From NCBI GenBank assembly GCA_026874595.1, contig CM049320.1, forward strand, positions 27,576,714 to 27,640,713: DNA of 64,000 bases. Direction: 5' to 3'. Position numbers and translations under genes: made by a program. The notes under the pieces are model-generated. The model did no database searches. It was not told where the DNA came from and saw only the letters and a list, made by a program, of their open reading frames with translations. The DNA comes from Sipunculus nudus. Lineage: Eukaryota > Annelida > Sipuncula > Golfingiida > Sipunculidae. Of the stretch, positions 49,660-62,059 are shown piece after piece; positions within the stretch are counted from its first letter, which is position 1, and every line of letters starts with the position of its first letter.

Positions 49660-50160
49660 ATGTACCATGATTCATAACAATCCACCAAATGCTTCCTGAA
49701 ATATAAGCTTCTAAGTTTTATTCTATTATAAGCTCTGTGACCTTGAAAAGTAGGTCAAGGTCACCCATCTTCGAACTTGAACGAGATTTTGTCCATATAC
49801 ATCTTCACCAAAGAAATAAAATTCCTATTGTGAATCATTTAAGAGATATCCCGCTCACAAGGACAAAGTTGAAAAATCCAAGAAAATTCATTAAAAATCA
49901 GAAATTGTAGGTGGTGCCTCCAAACTCGTGCAGCAGTTACAGACCATCTGTCCCTATGATCATAGTAAGTATTGCGAAAATCCACCAAATGGTTCCTGAG
50001 AAATAAGCTTCTAAATGTTTTTTCTATAATCAGCTCTAAAACGTAGAGCTTCCACTGTATATTGACACCTTTCGATTTGTTTTGACCATGAAGGTCAAGG
50101 TCAGGGTCACCAATTTTCAATTTCCTCAAAGAACTTGCTGAAACAATATGTGTAACATAT
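49660..50160. repeat. Two diverged copies of a roughly 300-bp dispersed repeat
   Basis: CCACCAAATGCTTCCTGA near 49682 and CCACCAAATGGTTCCTGA near 49982 are each followed by AATAAGCTTCTAA and then an AGGTCAAGGTCA-type motif. The minus-strand open frame across the second copy is incidental. Confidence 0.55.
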
Positions 50161-50169
50161 TTTCCCGCT

Positions 50170-53100
50170 AAATGTACTTACAAGGCTTAATTCTGGACCC
50201 TGTCAAAGTTCTATCTTCGTCTTTTAAGATAGCACAGTCCCTAAAGCATGTAACACAGTAACATGGCAAAGATAATGTATTTCCACACTATTATATCCTG
50301 ATTACTTAAACATCTTACTGGGAAGTCCAGCTTCATCCTTTAGTGAAAATGGAGAAGCTCCGAGGAAACCCGAATTCATCATTAAAATTTGACACCCTGA
50401 TGGCAGTAACTCATCATATACTCCATAACATACCCCTGCAGACAAGTATAGTTTAATATTAACCTTCAGTGCAGATTTCATATTCAACTGGTAGATCAAA
50501 GTTGAAGGACTTTTTCAGGTTTTCTCCAGGCCTTACATGTATTTTTCCAGGTCTCACATGAAATAATATTAAAATGTCTGAAGCCTACCAAAATCTGTTA
50601 AAGGTAGTAATGCCATCACCAGCATCATTATGGTTGATGAGATTATACAAGTGAGTTCAATAACATTTATTTATTATATACTTTTTTCCTCTATGATGTA
50701 TGACTGTTATATTTATATATTTAATTAGCTTAACTGGTGTGTATATCAGGACCAGAATAATACTCATAGAGCACAAATCTCCAAAGGAAAACAAACCTTG
50801 GTAAATGGTAATGCAACAGAACTGTCTTTTTTCCTTAACCAACACTTGACAGGTTCTTCCCTGGAATATGCCCCACCCCTGAAATTTAAGTGTCAGATTT
50901 AGCTGACAGATTGCAGCCTGCAAGAGTAAGCATAGAAAACCAAAGCTTTTGGAGCTGCCCATCCATGGTACTATTCCAGATCCCCTATATAATTTAAATA
51001 GGGTATTGCTTCCCTATGAATACTATTGAATAGCAAATCAATCAAGTAAATTTCAAGGAAATTGGTTCAATAGTTTTTTGTGTATTAGTACAAACAATGA
51101 AACAAACAAACAACCTACAGAACAGAAGTTTGGGCGTTGGTCAGTATCAGCTTTGGGTAACCCCTACCTTTAACAGAGTTTGGTGGGCTTTGAGGGTTTA
51201 GTACTATGCCAATATGATAAAATATAAAGAACCTTTGGCTAGATACTGTCACCTGCATGGCCTGAACAGAAAAACATACTTGGTACTGCTAAACAGGAAA
51301 AGCTGACTAATACACTTGAGCACTAAACAGACTGAGATGAAAACATTACCTCCTTGGTATCCATGATAATACTGACATGTCACCCTTTTCTATATGAACA
51401 GCATGTGCAAGCTGTAATTAGTATAACTAGGCATGTAACAGATGTAATGTGATGCTGGGTAGGAAATACCAAACATACTCATGTAATTACCAGCTCTCTC
51501 TATAGGAGCTCTGATTTCTTATACATATAAATGCCACCCTGCCTGTATACTCTAATATCCCCTGTAGGACTGAGTAATCTGTAAATTGATCCTCCAGGTG
51601 TGGCAGACTTTTTGCTTTGACAGTTTGAAATCTAGACGTTTCTGGGTCTGACTGTTTGGGGGCATTACAAGTTACATATATGCCTATCAATTTATACTCC
51701 TTTCAAACAAGGTGATTAGCATTTGACAGCTGTCAGTCAAAGGTCAGCCAGAGAACCTGTATCCCATAACCCTGACTCATTTACTGTATGAAATATCTGT
51801 GTCATAAACAAGTATTGATTCCAAGGTTCCAAATACATGTTATTGTAGGCACTCAGTTGGCAAATGTAATTATGGAAATTAACAGGTATCACAACAACAC
51901 AGATTTACTTACAGGTATATATTACACTTCAAATATATAATAATAACAATATTAAGGAAAAACTTGTAAATGAATGGCAAGGTGCACACAAACATAATTA
52001 CATCTGCATAAAGTTTGTAAATATTAAAATTCCTGGATCCTAGCAATGTATATGTACGAATGTGTATGAATTTGTATAATGCAAAGTATCCATACACCGA
52101 TTATGTCATATTGGAATGTCCAGAATGAAACACACATGTATGTATGTAAAATTGTAAAGTCTTGAGATAAGTAAATAAACTAAAAATCCTCCAATTATTC
52201 AGAATTTGGTAGGAGTATTATATAAATGTACAAGTGTGTCTATGTGTGAACAGCTGATACCGGTACTCTGTACAATTGGCATACACATATTCAGCCAACC
52301 TGAATGAAACAGCCACAGTGAGTACTAATAATATTATACCAGTATCCATGATACAGGCATATAGGATGTAGATCTATACAGAGCTAATGAATCAATGATG
52401 TTCAATTAACTACAATACACTGATGTACAGTAAATGAATGGCCTTACTCTAAACCAGAGTTCATTAAAGATATAGATCCATTATAGGCCTACCTGAACAG
52501 AGTAGTCAGTATAAATATCATCCAGCCATCCACACAGCACACCGGGCACAGCACTATGAGGTTCTGGCTGATTCACCCAATACTCATTGCTGTATGATAA
52601 TCAGCCTGATAGCAGCACTGCTCCAGCAGACCACAGGCTGCAGCAGCACAAATAAAAGACAAGGAGTGGGCCATATGAGCTAGAGATCTGCAAGCCAAAC
52701 CCACATCCCCTACCCCACAACACCATCTCCCTTCTTGAGATAGACCTGTGAATGGTACCTTCTGCCACAGAAAAAAAACTTGATCTGAAATCAATCAAAA
52801 AGCTGTTTTAAAAAGTTACCAGGTACAAAATTTTAAACTTGGTACAGTTATTGCTGATAGTATGTGCAAGTGAAAAATTTATGGAATTTCAAATTCTGAT
52901 TCGACAAAAAATTTCAAATTTAATTTTCAAATGTAGCAGAGTTTAAATTAAGACATGTCAACTATTTAAACTTTCATCTCTTAATAATTTTGTTGCTGTT
53001 TTATTCAACATAATGCTTTAATATGATTACTTAGACTGTGCAGTCCAATGTGCACATGATACATGTAGTGTCCTTGAAGTATACAATGACAGCAGGCCTC

Positions 53101-53990
53101 CAGCAGTCTGGACAAACGCTTTACAGGGAAAGCTACATATGGTCATGTTGCTGGTTACTGTGGAAATCCAGGACTGACCTATATCACCTAATGTTTATGT
53201 ATGAGCATGCATTGTGAAACCATAAATGTATTTTATTATTTCATTTGGGTACATGTTCAGAGAACAGACATGTTTTTAGTTTATTTCAAAAGTTCTATTC
53301 ATAAATGTATTTGGTAGTATTTTAATATTTAATACACAAGTAGGACTACTTTGCGTCTTGACCCAGATGTCTGGGTACATAACCCCCTGCTCAGGGTAGG
53401 GCCCTCGCTTTGGCCCACTGTCTGAAGAAAGCTGAAAACAACTGAATATAAGGTAAAGAATTTATACTTAATAAGCTACTCTCTTAAGTCCTAAGAGTTT
53501 TTTTATTTATTAATTTTGTCATATAAGTAATTTAAGTTTTTCCATCTTGTCATTACTTAAGTACTTAGATATCAATTAAAGAAAAACTGCAGTTTAAAAG
53601 GTTAACTTTATACCAAGGTACAGATTGGCTTTAATTCCAGTCAGAATATTTGTATGATTGATATATATGTCTCAAGACACTCATTTGATGCAACACAGCT
53701 TGATCAGTTATGTTAATTGTTAGAATGTCAATACATTGTAATTCTTTAAATCTGTTTACGTTATTTTTGAGAAATAGCAGTGGAATGTGGCAGGTTGTCC
53801 CTTTCAGGGATGAGTATTAGAATTGTTACATAATGTTGTTTTATATTTATTCCTGTAAGCACTGATGAGTGTAATGTATAATCAGACAGGAAATGTCTAG
53901 TATCTGCATGTTAAATGTATCCTGTAGACACAGAAGTCCAACTTGTGTTCCTTTCCCCAATTTTGCTAGACTATTGTTACATAATATAAT
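50170..53990. other. Nothing firmly recognised
   Basis: A tail at 51040-51120 (GGTTCAATAGTTTTTTGTGT and following) resembles the middle of DNA-transposon relics. Minus-strand frames at 51690-51487 and 52794-52573 look slightly gene-like but have no good borders. Confidence 0.4.
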
Positions 53991-53994
53991 TCAG

Positions 53995-54092
53995 GGTGAG
54001 ATAGAAAGAGTTAGTTCATTTAATGTTCTCTTCAGATCAAAACATGAAGAGAATACGTGCAGACAGTGTAACATGTGCAATATTTATATCTG
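53995..54092 (+). other. Possible plus-strand exon, coding status unclear
   Basis: An acceptor (aatataattcag) and a strong donor (CTG|GTGAGT) bound 98 nt. One frame is open (reading FNVLFRSKHEENTC), but it does not continue in frame into 55248-55319. If transcribed it could be untranslated, belong to another isoform, or be a chance arrangement. Confidence 0.2.
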
Positions 54093-55247
54093 GTGAGTTA
54101 TTATTATTAATTGGCTGAAATGTTTGCATGAAAATAATTGTCTAAATGTTCATTTAAATAAGTGACAGGTGTGCCCATTTCTGAGTATGTGGAATTAAAT
54201 CTGTTTAGGATATACATATGGGACTGTCTAGGCATGAGTTTTGTTTACCCTCTAAGATATGGCATATGTTGTCTCTGACATCCCCCCCCCCCTTCTCTCT
54301 CTCTGCGAGAGAGCTGGGGACAGTCCCTGACCTCTTAATGTCTAAGGTCAATAGCTGTCTGGCTGTAACATCAGGTTCCACAGACCAGGACAGGGGACCC
54401 TTGTCGCTCATGTTGTACACAAACTGTGCCATTTAATTGTTCCCGCAGGCAAGCAGCTGCAACTTACAGTCATGTATATCAGTTTGGGGTTACGTTGTTT
54501 TCTGTAAAATGTCACCACAATAGCTACAACAGGTGATACTGGTACTTGTGGCCTTGACCACTCAACAATGACTAAGTGTACTGTACCAGTGCTAATTAGT
54601 TAATTTACTTTGTCAATTTATGAGTATTATTAATTAATTATGCACAGAATTTCTTGAATCATTTATTATTATATTCATTGATGGTAAAATCAATAATTAA
54701 GGATTGAATGTAATGTTTTACTAGTTTTGTGTATTGTCATTTTATTGGATTTTCTCTTTGGATAAAGAGGTTATTGTGCAAGTCCAAAGGAATAAAGATG
54801 CAGCATTGTATTGTTGGCATGTAGTAAAATGTTTGGGCGGAGCATGATGTTTTAGGACTCTTAGTGTAGTTACTTTTGTTGTTTACCCGACTTGTGTGTG
54901 TATAAATTATTTCAATTATTTTATTGCATTGCATTTGTCTGCTTATACACTTCAAGTCATAGGGTACATTTATGTATGTGTGTTATGCTGATACATGTTA
55001 CTAATAGAAACCTGGGTAATTGTTTTCGTACAATTTTATGATAAGATAATTGGTTTCTAGTGACTGAAAGTATCATGGGCATTTATGTATATGTTATTTG
55101 TATTGGATATGCCAAGTTCTTAGAGGGTTTATCATTACAATGTTTTATTATATTGATATGCCTTCCGAGATATATCATATCATTTTATGTATTTCTCAGC
55201 GATTTTTACAATCTATCTGTCAGATTAAAGATTGTTTGTTTTTATAG

Positions 55248-55319
55248 GTCAAACATACAATAGACAACAGGACGACTTTCAAGATTAACTGGTGTACAGA
55301 ACAAACCATACTATTTGTT
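55248..55319 (+). CDS. Possible penultimate coding exon of an unrecognised plus-strand gene
   Basis: A 72-nt segment is bounded by a good acceptor (gtttgtttttatag) and a good donor (GTAAGT). Read from its first base it is open for 24 codons (VKHTIDNRTTFKIN, then WCTEQTILFV) with both intron phases 0. It joins in frame to 55710-55814. No family is recognised. The surrounding 53.2-55.9 kb looks T-rich on the plus strand, as sense-strand introns often are. An open frame this short can occur by chance, so the call rests on the fit of the splice sites. Confidence 0.35.
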
Positions 55320-55709
55320 GTAAGTTAATGGGGTTTTATTCCATACAATCAACTTTACATTGTTTATTATGGTAATTTATGTAAATTGTGATCAATCATA
55401 GAGATATATTCATTTTCAATATAATTCTTTGAAATTACGATTGTTTTCAAGTTTAAATAATAATTGTTTAGGTATCCTTAGTATCAGAGCCAGAAATTAA
55501 GGATGGGTTATTTGTAAACACTTTACATATTTCAAAAGAAAATTCACATTATGGCTTTGTCAAATTTATCAGGTTTTCAGTACCTAAACTGCATTGAATG
55601 ATAACTGGATGAGTAAGAAAATTGCTATATATATTCAACAATAATTATTTTTATCTTGACCCTTTGTTACATTCATATCTTAAATTTCTTTTATATTTTT
55701 GTATTTTAG

Positions 55710-55814
55710 CTGGTTCTCCAGCCACTCCATTTAGGAACCGTAAGAATAAACAGATTAAATCAACTTGTCTTGTCTACTGGTCTTCGTCCCCAACCCACGG
55801 TTACACAAACATGA
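55710..55814 (+). CDS. Possible terminal coding exon of an unrecognised plus-strand gene
   Basis: A long T-rich tract ending GTATTTTAG precedes base 55710. In phase 0 the exon reads LVLQPLHLGTVRINRLNQLV followed by LSTGLRPQPTVTQT and a TGA at 55812-55814. This is a leucine-rich, basic tail with no transmembrane or known catalytic signature. A second frame is also open across the exon (reading GSPATPFRNRKNKQ), so frame choice depends on the join to 55248-55319. An AATAAA about 185 nt downstream could serve polyadenylation. Confidence 0.33.
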   Translation: MVLQPLHLGTVRINRLNQLVLSTGLRPQPTVTQT

Positions 55815-56024
55815 AAGATTGATACATACAAGTATTGTCGAAAAAAAATTCTGTTTAAATTTCAATAAGTGAAATAGACTTAATTTTATGGCAATTAATT
55901 CATGTTCAAAATAAAATAGGGGGAGGGTAGTGGACAGGAAGATTAGTTTGGTATTCAAAGTTACACAGAATCAGATATAGAAAAGACATCTTGATTTCAC
56001 AATAAATGCTTTTAAAACTAGCAG

Positions 56025-56225
56025 TATTACCATCTAGTAAACTTATCAGAAGCCCTACAGTAAACCTAGAACCCCATTAATAAACTGAACTTCAGAAGCC
56101 CTACAGTAAACCTAGAAGTATTACCCCATTAATAAACTGAACTTCAGAAGCCCTACAGTAAACCTAGAAGTATTACCACATTAATAAACTGAACTTCAGA
56201 AGCCCTAATAAACTGAACTATTTAT
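56025..56225 (+). repeat. 52-bp minisatellite, about 3.5 copies
   Basis: TTCAGAAGCCCTACAGTAAA recurs at 56091, 56143 and 56195 (the last truncated), with AATAAACTGAAC at the unit end. Confidence 0.9.
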
Positions 56226-56919
56226 AAACAATGAGTTGTCCTATTGCCCCAACAATAAACTGAACTACATATATTATTACCCATATAAAAACTGCACATT
56301 AACTCAGGTATCAGTCCTTTAATACACTGAACTAATACAGGTCTATATATAATACTCAACTATAATCCCTATATTGATCATCTGGACTAATTAACCATAA
56401 ATATAATCTGGCATTATCAGTGACAGTGCCTGAAAAGTTTGCTGAATACTTGACTCCACTGCAACAACCAACATCGCAACACCCTTAACGCCCCCCCCCC
56501 CCACACACACACACATCTGGTATCAGTCCAGCTTGGAGGACCCTTAATAAATCAGCCCCATGTTTCCCCCTCCTGGGCCGGGTGACCTACCCTACCACAG
56601 TGACTCTGTATGGGTTCACTGCCTGGGTCAACTGGGGTCATACATCAGTCTGTTAAGGGTTCCTGGTAACCCTTCCAGGAATGGCTCACGCCAGCTGACA
56701 ACCATACATTACCAGTGCGCTGTGTATGTTCAATAGAGCCAGGCAATGCTAGATGTTAACAGATAATTGAATGAGTCTACTATGAACTAGACAGACCTGA
56801 TTGTCACTTTTGCAAGGAGGTAATGTTTTCACTTGTGCTCTGTTTGCCAGTGTTTAAAAGGAAGACCTGAAGGTTGGAAAAAGCAAACCTAGAAGGTGGA
56901 TAATATGCTCAATGTATGT

Positions 56920-57260
56920 CTTGTGACCTCATTAAATATGTGTGTATTTGCCAAGAATTTAATTCAGGGGAAAAGCTATAATGATTAATATTTATGAGTT
57001 TCATGAAAATCCTTGAAATTTTTGGTAAGTCATAACGATGCCAACAAAGTTTGGTGACCTCTGAGGCTCATGACCTTATAAACTGTACATGGAATTTGTC
57101 AAGAATTGAACTTAGACAAAGTATTATATTTTAGTTTACATTTCTGTTGAATACATGTCATCCAAATCCATCATATCCCTGGTAAGATATTAAGGCAACA
57201 CTAAAAGTTAATGGACTGACAGACAGATGGATGAACCACGGCTGCATAGTATCTGATGCA
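56920..57260 (+). repeat. Dispersed repeat related to 23.9-24.05 kb
   Basis: Contains TGCCAAGAATTTAATTCAGG, TTTTTGGTAAGTCATAACGA and TTTGGTGACCTCTGAGGCTC in the same order as the other copy, followed by a GACTGACAGACAGATGGATG tract like that of family A tails. Confidence 0.4.
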
Positions 57261-57336
57261 CTCCATGAGAAACAGGCATGTAATAACTTGTCAAAAATTA
57301 TTATGAGACAAAGTGCTGCAACTCTTGATTAAAAAA

Positions 57337-57372
57337 ACAAGGGACCTATGGGTCACGGCGCTCAGCTGTTAT
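57337..57372 (+). mobile_element. Family A 5' end fragment
   Basis: AACAAGGGACCTATGGGTCA then CGGCGCTCAGCTG. The first part can fold as GGACC-TAT-GGGTC, and the second is the subterminal repeat. No 3' tail was seen nearby. Confidence 0.45.
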
Positions 57373-57379
57373 ATATGAT

Positions 57380-59328
57380 AAAAAAAATATGATTTAGAAA
57401 TGAGGCACATGCTGGTTTTATGTGGTAATAAAAATAAGCTGTATTATGAGTTGTTGTTGTTTAGCTTATGTATGATTTTGATAGTACCTTTGGAGACAGG
57501 AAAGAGATTAATTTCATTTACTTTATTAACAAATGGAGTGCGATTGTCATACAGATTTTGACTGTATAATAATAAGAGTTTAACTATTTATTAAAAAAAA
57601 TTACAAATATTGTCCCAAATATAATTTTTATTAAAAATAATAAGAGAATAGTATGATTTTTTCAAATAAAATATAACTGAAATGATTATTAAAATAATAT
57701 TAAAGAATATATTCATGAATGCATTCATTAATACATTTTGAAAGTATTTGCACTGGTATTCATATACTTTCATTTTTACCTGAATTTCCATTCTTATGAA
57801 AGAAATTTTACAATGGAGTACATATTCATATTCGTGTTTAAATACAATTGCAAAGTATTCACACCATGTCTGGTATTTACGGTCCACACCCTCAAGAATC
57901 CCAGCCAAGACACTCAAAACATAATGCTATATCATTATTAGTACCTGAGTACTGAACTTAGACACTTTGATGATAACTGTTCTTAGCAGGTCTTAGAAAA
58001 AATCCCACCATACATGTATTACCGTGGTAACACTGAAAGTATAAAAGCTTTCAAAATGAATGCATGAATTAAATCAACTTTGCTTAAAATTTTGATAAAG
58101 TGAACCCTTAATTTTGAAAGTCTTTAATAAGATAAATTGCAAATATTTTCAAAGAAGTATGTAGTCCCCATCCAGGGCAAGCTTAATGGGAAGGCTTTGG
58201 CCCACAACTGTGTATCACTCAAAAATGATTGAATCTTTAGGCGGTTTCTTGGTGTTATAGATTGAGCCATGCAATATGGAGGATCACACTCAGTACCCAC
58301 AGGTGTGGTAGGCACCAGGCCTACATGACTCCAACATATCAAATAAAATGATAGTTAGTGAGTGTTACCATGCTACTGACCCTAGTTGTCACTTACAGTT
58401 CCAAACTGAAATGGACCTCTGTAGATGTACCCACATTGGTTAAGAATGAAAAAAGTCAGCATTTAAACAAAGGATACAGTTTAACAAAAAAAAAACTGGA
58501 TGATTGGTGCTGATATCAACAATAATACTGATTACTGTATGTGTGACAAATGGTGAAAAAAAGGTGAACATTAACAAACATGCATGCTCAAACTTTAATC
58601 CACTAAGGTTAAATTGTTGGCTTTATAAGTGCCAGTCACACATAAAAAATAGTAATTTACATGAACTGATTAATTATCAATATCAACTGGAGAAAGATAA
58701 TCTTTACCTGTGTATGATAACAAATACTGCTGATCTCAACAAAACTCCCACTTGGCTCACACTACTAACAACACACCTGGTCAGGTTTAACGGCAGAGGT
58801 TGATTCTTTTCCAGGTAAACAGTGACACCCAGCCCTGGCGGCCTTGCATAACAAGTGTAAGCCTGGGGGACTCGGTAAATAATCAAAATAAATAAGACAT
58901 GGCCACACAGAAGACCCTGAAGCGTGAGATAAATGGCAGTAAGCAGCTTGTGTCCTGTTATTGTCAAAAGGTGACGTACCAGAGGAGTGCCTGTATTGTG
59001 TACACGACCTTTTTATACTGGAAATGGTTCCTTATTGCCTTTACACTTAGGCCATACCAAACATAAAAATTCCTCTTTTCATAAATCACCATTTTTTTTG
59101 CAAATGAAGACCTTGGTCATGTTGCTAATTTGTGCTATGGTACAAATTCCCTAATAGTAAAAGAATTCTTACAGGTACAGAAAATGGACTCAATTTTGCA
59201 CTTATCACCATTTAAAGAGCCTTTTTTAGGCAAGCTGGCAAAAAATTTGTTAAATGCCCATATTTTTTGTTCTAAAAGTCCACAGAACTTTTTTTTTGTG
59301 TGACCTCACCACTAATACTGGGCAGGAG

Positions 59329-59402
<74 letters not shown>

Positions 59403-60230
59403 CATCTCCTGAATGAGATCATCATCCTTGATAAGTTAATTCTGCCGATATTTACTACATCAACGGAAATTCAACCAGATGTATTGAGTAACAATAATAA
59501 ATTATACAACATTCATGCACACAAAGAAACCTCTTGTATTGCCCACCTGCTTAATGTGGTCACCTCTCTATTAAAGCCCTCTCATCAGACCAATGAGTTG
59601 TTTAGTCGAAACTACAGACTACTTTAAAGCAGATATCTCTCTATTGCAGGGAAAACCCAAAGTAGCCCCTTCCCCTGTACTGATATTAATATTAAATGGA
59701 AGTTCCGCTCTGGAAACTGATCATTCTTGCCGTATTAATATAAATTTTTTATGAAAACATACTGGTGGACAAAAAGGCTTAAGCCCCTAATCTATCGTAA
59801 ATCAGCAACAAATGACCCTGTTGTATTCATATTTCAATATACATACTTTAGAGGATGTAAGGTCACTTATCTTTTCGGTCAACGGGTCAAGGTCACAGGA
59901 CAAAAAATTTATGTTAATGTTTACCTTTTTAGAATTTTTGCACTTTTAATGATGAAAATCTTTCCACGAAACTTGACCTACCAATGGACTTAGACAATAC
60001 CCAGGTTTAAAATAATACAGAAACCACTCACTTAAGTTACTGAAGATATCTGACAACACCAGTTCGGGCACAGGGCCAAGATTCAGACTTATGAGAGTGG
60101 GTGTTGCATGCTTAAAATTTGGAGCCACACACACAATATGATAACACACTCCTACTGGTCTGATTACTTCTATATAAATATTTCTGTACTCACCCTGGTG
60201 GTGGAACCCAGAGAATCTTGCTATATACAG
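57380..60230. other. Nothing recognised apart from a TA microsatellite
   Basis: AT-rich DNA, no repeat family identified except the TA run at 59331-59398. The open frames are short and unsupported. Confidence 0.45.
59331..59398 (+). repeat. (TA)n microsatellite
   Basis: About 68 bp of uninterrupted TA. Confidence 0.95.
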
Positions 60231-60234
60231 CAGG

Positions 60235-60354
60235 GGTTAAAACAAAGGAGACCTTGAATGGTCAAATGGTCTTGATTTGTGCCATACTAACAGACGGGCA
60301 ACGGATAAAGACCCAACGCTACAGCTTAGCATGGCTGAAAGTTAGCCTAGCTAA
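60235..60354 (+). mobile_element. Family A 3' tail fragment
   Basis: Contains GATTTGTGCCATACTAACAG, ACGGATAAAGACCC and a decayed terminal hairpin, AGCTTAGCATGGCT-GAA-AGTTAGCCTAGCT, as in the other family A copies. Confidence 0.55.
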
Positions 60355-60550
60355 GCATCTATAGAAATCTGTGTTACTACCAGTCTTCAGGAACTGATAA
60401 AGCTAGTGATGATCAATAAACACACCAGGTTTTGGGATAGTAGATAACCACTTCGGTGAAACTGATGCCATTAATGTAATTTGGCAGTCTAAAAAATGGA
60501 GAAAAAATGTGTAAAGAAAAAAAAATATTAAGGGGCCAACACCAGTCTTA

Positions 60551-62047
60551 AGCCCCGTTCCCACTTTCACGAATTTGACGCCGAATCGCCACGATGTTGA
60601 ATTCGTGGCGATTCGTGGCCAATCGGCCTGTCGAGTGATAAAAATTCCATCACGACCACGATATTGTACGAAAGGAGTACGATGCCAGTACAATTGGCTA
60701 CGACAGTGACACGAAGCCAGCACGATATGACAGGACACTTTTAAGAATGTTCACGGCTCCGTGACGACGTCTAAGATACTGGTACAATATTTCCACGATT
60801 GGTCTGCGACTTGTGGACGATACTCCTACGATCATTCAATTTTGCTACGGATTGTTAGATAGCTATACATGTGATATATAGCTATTGTAATGTCACAAAG
60901 AACCCGATATAAGTAAAAGGACACCATAAAAACACTTTACTCAACTTCTCCAGATATTTTAATTTGACAAAAACTATCCAGTTTAAAACACTGATAATAT
61001 ATGTCTTATTTGATTTGAGTAATTAGACAATTACGACTTATTTATGTGGTGGCAAATACGACATTTACTTCTTTAAGTCCAAGTAGACGACCGTCTTAAT
61101 CAGATGTAAAATATCTGTATTCGCAAAATATTGGTTAAAATATCTTATTGATTCAGCTCTCAATGTGATAATAGATTCTGTTAATATCAATTTGTGTTAG
61201 GCTCAGTTTATTCTCCCATAGTAAAATAGGAAATTCATAATTTATTATATTGACCATATGTTTAAGTATGACGACACTGTATAATATATTCAGCTTCTTT
61301 AAACTGTTTTGGTTCAAATTTATTTTGTTAACCAATATCCACGATAAAAAATTTCTTTAAAACAAATTTACTACATGTTTTTTTCACTGCAAAAACTTCC
61401 TTGTTTGTTTACAAGAAGTAACAAATTACAAAGGAAACGTAATTTGATTCAGCTTCTTCAAATTATTTTAGTTCAAATTTAGTTGGAACCAATAACCACA
61501 ATACAAATCTTCTTTATAACAAATTTACAAATCTACACAGTGTTCTTACTTCTAAACCTTATTCCTCATTGGTTTGTAAGAAGTTAAAAATCACCAAGAA
61601 AATAAAATTTTCCGTCACATTATGATGTCAGTTCTTGATGATTCGTCACCAAATTCGTGAAAGTAGGAAGGGGCTTTATGAACGTGACTCTTTCTTGAGA
61701 GGTTCTTGTGGTAGTCGTATTGTAGTCGTGTTGAAGTCGTGTCGATGTCATTGTCCTTCGTGAGCATTCGTGACATTGTTTTACATCACGAATTTACAAG
61801 AATTATGAAGACTCTCATACGACTTACCAAGAAACTGTTACGACTTAGCTACGACTTGTGACGACAAAGCTTAATTTTTGAACATTTCAAAAATAGCGCC
61901 ACGAATTCTGAGTGCTCAAGACCTCGCTACGAACATTGCCGAATGTTCAAGACATCATCTGCGACACTCCCACGACATCTCTACGAATTTTAATGATGTA
62001 AATTCGTGGCGATTCGGCGTCAAATTCGTGAAAGTGGGAACGGGGCT
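60551..62047. mobile_element. Harbinger-like non-autonomous element, 44-bp perfect TIRs
   Basis: Both ends begin AGCCCCGTTCCCACTTTCAC and remain identical for 44 bp. TTA flanks each side (60548-60550, 62048-62050), as expected for the 3-bp TWA target duplications of PIF/Harbinger elements. Subterminal CACGA/TACGAC motifs are dense at both ends. An internal third end-like copy lies at about 61641-61675. No transposase is encoded. Confidence 0.7.
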
Positions 62048-62059
62048 TTAAGCCATGAT

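Noticed and set aside
50302-50962. Minus-strand frames of 65 and 101 codons as genes
   Set aside because: No start context, splice sites or recognisable domains; the adjoining sequence looks like a DNA-transposon relic.
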